Below the pieces are notes generated by a model. That model searched no databases, was not told the origin of the DNA, and saw only the letters and a list, made by a program, of their open reading frames with translations. Positions 61,735 through 64,000 of a stretch of DNA of 64,000 nucleotides are shown piece after piece. Source of the stretch: Roseibium sp. (GTDB lineage Bacteria; Pseudomonadota; Alphaproteobacteria; Rhizobiales; Stappiaceae); assembly GCA_017643215.1 (NCBI GenBank), contig JAEPNV010000007.1:62001-126000 (forward strand), written 5' to 3'. Position numbers and translations under genes: made by a program. Position 1 is the stretch's first letter. Each line of letters starts with the position of its first letter.

Positions 61735-62718
61735 CTAAGCTTGAACCCGATGATGCGCCACGTTTTCAGCAATAAACGCATCCAATTCCGATGTCGTCGG
61801 CATCGCCGGGGCACATCCAATAGCGGAGACGACCATCGCAGCGGCCGCCGATCCGCGAAGCACAGCGTCCGGCAGCGCGTGTCCTGCAGCTAGGGATGCC
61901 ATCATCGACGCCATGAAGGCATCGCCGGCGCCCATCGGCTTGAGGGCGGCAACCGGGAACACCCCAGTCGTGATGGCGTCACCCTGTTGAAACGTCACCG
62001 AACCGCGCTCCCCCATCTTGTAGATCACGGTCTTGTCGCCTTGCCCGAGCGTGGCCGCATAACGCCGCCCGTCCTCGAAACTCGCGCCGGCGACGACCCC
62101 GAATTCTTCATCATTGCCGACGATGACATCCGAGATTTCTACAGCCGCGCGATAGGTTTCCGCGGCTTCCGGTCCGCTTGACCAGGAATAAGGCCGGTAA
62201 TCCAGGTCGATGACCACAAGCGCCCCGGCGCCGCGTGCACGCTTCACGGCCAGCATCGACGCGTTTCGGGACGGTGCCACGGCCAGGGCCGTGCCGGTCA
62301 GGATCAGCGCGTCAAAGCCGTCAAACGGCACATTTTCGACATGATCCGCGCTGAGCTGCAGGTCCGACGCGTTGTTGCGGTAGAGCGTGTTTTGGGTGTT
62401 TTCAATCCGTGTTTCAGTGACTGCCAGGGACGTCCTGGACTCGTCCTTCAAAACCGCAACATGCCTGGTATCGATCCCGTAGTGCTTGAGCTGAGAAGTC
62501 ACGAACCGGCCGACGGCATCGTCCGAAACACAGGTCAAAAGGCTCGTGGCGATCCCGTGTGTTGCCAGACCAGCCGCAATGTTTCCCGCCGATCCGCCAA
62601 GCGCTGTAACAAACCGGGCCGCCGTCTCAACCTGGCTGCCGGCCGGGTCGGCGTAAAGATCCATCCCGGCACGGCCGAGGACGAGGAATTTCGAATTTGA
62701 GTTCAGTGCGTTGAGCAT
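61735..62718 (-). CDS. iolC: 5-dehydro-2-deoxygluconokinase (IolC)
   Basis: PfkB-family kinase of 327 residues that phosphorylates 2-deoxy-5-keto-D-gluconate in myo-inositol catabolism. N-terminus LVLGRAGMDLYADP, GGSAGNIAAGLA, VSGTALA-type segment LTGTALAVAPSR, VIDLDYRPYSW and catalytic KPMGAGDAFMASM agree with IolC of Bacillus subtilis over the whole length, as best I can judge from memory. Many rhizobial IolC proteins carry an extra domain (DUF2090), absent here. No other iol gene follows in the window on this strand; the gene is divergent from a Gfo/Idh/MocA gene. Confidence 0.82.
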   Translation of the reverse strand: MLNALNSNSKFLVLGRAGMDLYADPAGSQVETAARFVTALGGSAGNIAAGLATHGIATSLLTCVSDDAVGRFVTSQLKHYGIDTRHVAVLKDESRTSLAVTETRIENTQNTLYRNNASDLQLSADHVENVPFDGFDALILTGTALAVAPSRNASMLAVKRARGAGALVVIDLDYRPYSWSSGPEAAETYRAAVEISDVIVGNDEEFGVVAGASFEDGRRYAATLGQGDKTVIYKMGERGSVTFQQGDAITTGVFPVAALKPMGAGDAFMASMMASLAAGHALPDAVLRGSAAAAMVVSAIGCAPAMPTTSELDAFIAENVAHHRVQA

Positions 62719-62981
62719 CCGGTGACCTCGGCTTGGGCGTACGTGTGTCGAGTCCGATTAGGCCTGCCAGCCCGACTGTCCTGGTCCCGGCCCAGCGCGC
62801 GGGAATGCCGGCAACCACAGCATGAACCGGCGCCCATTCCGGCACCGTGACAACGATCCGCAAAGGCACGTGGCAGGCAAATATCCGGCGGCAAGGTGAT
62901 CGTCTGATTTTGCTCGCCAGTGCCCTTTTTCGGCGTCTCCCCCGAACTCTTGACCGGAAAAGCTAATCAGTGCTTAGGTGC

Positions 62982-62999
62982 TTTGCAAGCGGTTGCAAA
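62982..62999. promoter_or_regulatory. Second LacI/GalR-type operator in the iolC divergent region
   Basis: TTTGCAAGCGGTTGCAAA is an 18-bp inverted repeat (arms TTTGCAA and TTGCAAA) with one mismatched central pair. It ends 16 bp before the dehydrogenase ATG. The core differs from the ACAAACGTTTGT sites, so another regulator is likely. The remaining about 260 bp of this 297-bp gap show nothing else I can name. Confidence 0.55.
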
Positions 63000-63015
63000 A
63001 ATCAGTTAGGACCGT

Positions 63016-64000
63016 ATGGACAAGCGCAACATCGGGATAGGTATCGTCGGCGGCGGCTACATGGGAAAGGCCCATGCCGTGGCGATGCACAGCGTCGGCC
63101 CGGTCTTCAACACGGCGCTGCGGCCGGTGCTCGAAATGGTCTGCACAACGACGCCGGACGGTGCGGCGAAAAAAGCCCAGGAACTGGGTTTTTCCAGCTC
63201 GACGGCGAACTGGCGCGAGCTTGTCGCCAATCCGGCCGTTGAGGCGATCGTAGTCGCGTCCCCACAAAACACCCACTTGGACATCGCCAAGGCCGCGTTT
63301 GAGCTCAAAAAACCGGTCTTCTGCGAAAAGCCCCTGGGCCGGAACCTTTCCGATAGCCGGGAGATGGTTGCGGCCGCCAAGGCCGCTGGTGCGGTCAATA
63401 TGGTGGGCTTCAACTACATCCGGACACCGGCCTCCCAACTGGCCCGTGAAATCATCCAATCCGGTGAAATCGGCGATGTCACCTATCTTCGCGGCGAACA
63501 CACAGAGGACTTTTTCGCCGATCCGCAAATCCCGGGAACTTGGCGTGCTGAGGGCCGGTCCAACGGCACCATGGGAGATCTTGCCCCGCACATCATCAAC
63601 GGCTCACAGGCCCTCGCCGGGCCGATCGAAAAACTGGTCGCCGACATTGAAACCGTGGTCGAGGAACGGCCATCGGAAACCGGCATGGCTCCGGTCACCA
63701 ACGACGATCACGCACAGATCATGTGCCGCTTCACCTCTGGAGCGTTGGGAGCTTTGTATGTCAGCCGCACGGCCTTTGGCCGCAAGATGGGCTACGCTTA
63801 CGACATCTATGGAACGAAAGGCGCCATCCGATTTGATCAGGAGGATCAAAATGCGCTCTGGCTCTATGAAGGCGGCCAGAACCCCGCCCGGGATGGCTTC
63901 AAAAAGATCCTGACTGGTCCCGCGCATCCCGACTACGTTCATTTTTGTCTCGGCCCCGGACACGGCACCGGCTATCAGGATCAAATCATCATTGAAGCGC
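63016..64000 (+). CDS. Gfo/Idh/MocA-family oxidoreductase (partial)
   Basis: NAD(P)-dependent dehydrogenase truncated by the window end; 328 codons read without a stop. The Rossmann motif is GIGIVGGGYMGKAHAVAM, the EKPLGR motif (FCEKPLGRNLSD) is present, and GDLAPHIIN carries the C-terminal catalytic His. It faces iolC, so an inositol or inositol-like dehydrogenase is possible; related sugar-oxidising roles (glucoside 3-dehydrogenase) cannot be excluded. A LacI-type site lies just upstream of its start. Confidence 0.9.
   Translation, partial: MDKRNIGIGIVGGGYMGKAHAVAMHSVGPVFNTALRPVLEMVCTTTPDGAAKKAQELGFSSSTANWRELVANPAVEAIVVASPQNTHLDIAKAAFELKKPVFCEKPLGRNLSDSREMVAAAKAAGAVNMVGFNYIRTPASQLAREIIQSGEIGDVTYLRGEHTEDFFADPQIPGTWRAEGRSNGTMGDLAPHIINGSQALAGPIEKLVADIETVVEERPSETGMAPVTNDDHAQIMCRFTSGALGALYVSRTAFGRKMGYAYDIYGTKGAIRFDQEDQNALWLYEGGQNPARDGFKKILTGPAHPDYVHFCLGPGHGTGYQDQIIIEA

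Overview
The window reads as one continuous piece of an alphaproteobacterial chromosome or chromid, most likely Hyphomicrobiales (Rhizobiales). The basis is its high GC content, the dense import-and-catabolism operons joined by ATGA/TGATG overlaps, the MocR, SorC and LacI regulators, and a GTCAT(C/G)CTCGG-type palindromic repeat of a kind common in alphaproteobacteria. I see no rRNA, tRNA, CRISPR array, transposase or phage gene.

Region 1 (1-8143) is an exopolysaccharide/capsule locus: an O-antigen-ligase/ExoQ-like polymerase cut by the window edge, a Wzz/GumC-like chain-length protein, a WecG/TagA/CpsF glycosyltransferase and an NDP-sugar epimerase on the minus strand, then an ATP-grasp ligase and a Wzx-like flippase on the plus strand, then UDP-glucuronate decarboxylase on the minus strand. 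Region 2 (8512-13989) has two unrecognised exported proteins: one of 1314 residues ending in four cysteine-bearing repeats, and a Sel1-repeat protein.

Region 3 (14215-28669) is one long minus-strand operon with a divergent MocR regulator. It has a Tat-exported binding protein, two permeases and two different ATPases, followed by a molybdopterin oxidoreductase, a ferredoxin-NADP reductase, a class I glutamine amidotransferase, a glutamine-synthetase homologue, an amidase and a [2Fe-2S] ferredoxin. The synthetase plus amidotransferase pair recalls gamma-glutamylation pathways for amines (PuuA/PuuD, AtdA1/AtdA2), here with a molybdenum enzyme in the oxidative role. This is my best candidate for an undescribed system. 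Region 4 (29395-35387) is a Na+/solute symporter pair followed by a cNMP/CBS/DUF294 protein, a small membrane protein and a membrane-anchored exonuclease of the DnaQ type.

Region 5 (35508-46937) is a SorC-regulated operon for a polyol or similar sugar: binding protein, two permeases, two ATPases (one with a degenerate catalytic site), an FGGY kinase resembling erythritol kinase, a 2-hydroxyacid dehydrogenase, a class II aldolase and a GlpD-like dehydrogenase. Region 6 (47421-61674) has a ribose-type (CUT2) importer operon with an SMP-30 lactonase, and a CUT1 importer operon with a GH31 glycosidase, an SDR and an EthD-like protein. Near-identical LacI-type operators precede both operons, and a LacI regulator lies beside one of them, so they probably form one regulon. 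Region 7 (61735-64000) has iolC and a Gfo/Idh/MocA dehydrogenase cut by the window end, divergent around another LacI-type palindrome.

Recurring themes are intercistronic hairpins 3' of every binding-protein gene and, in both two-ATPase operons, one ATPase with an altered H-loop. All calls come from reading sequence and translations; no database search was run.
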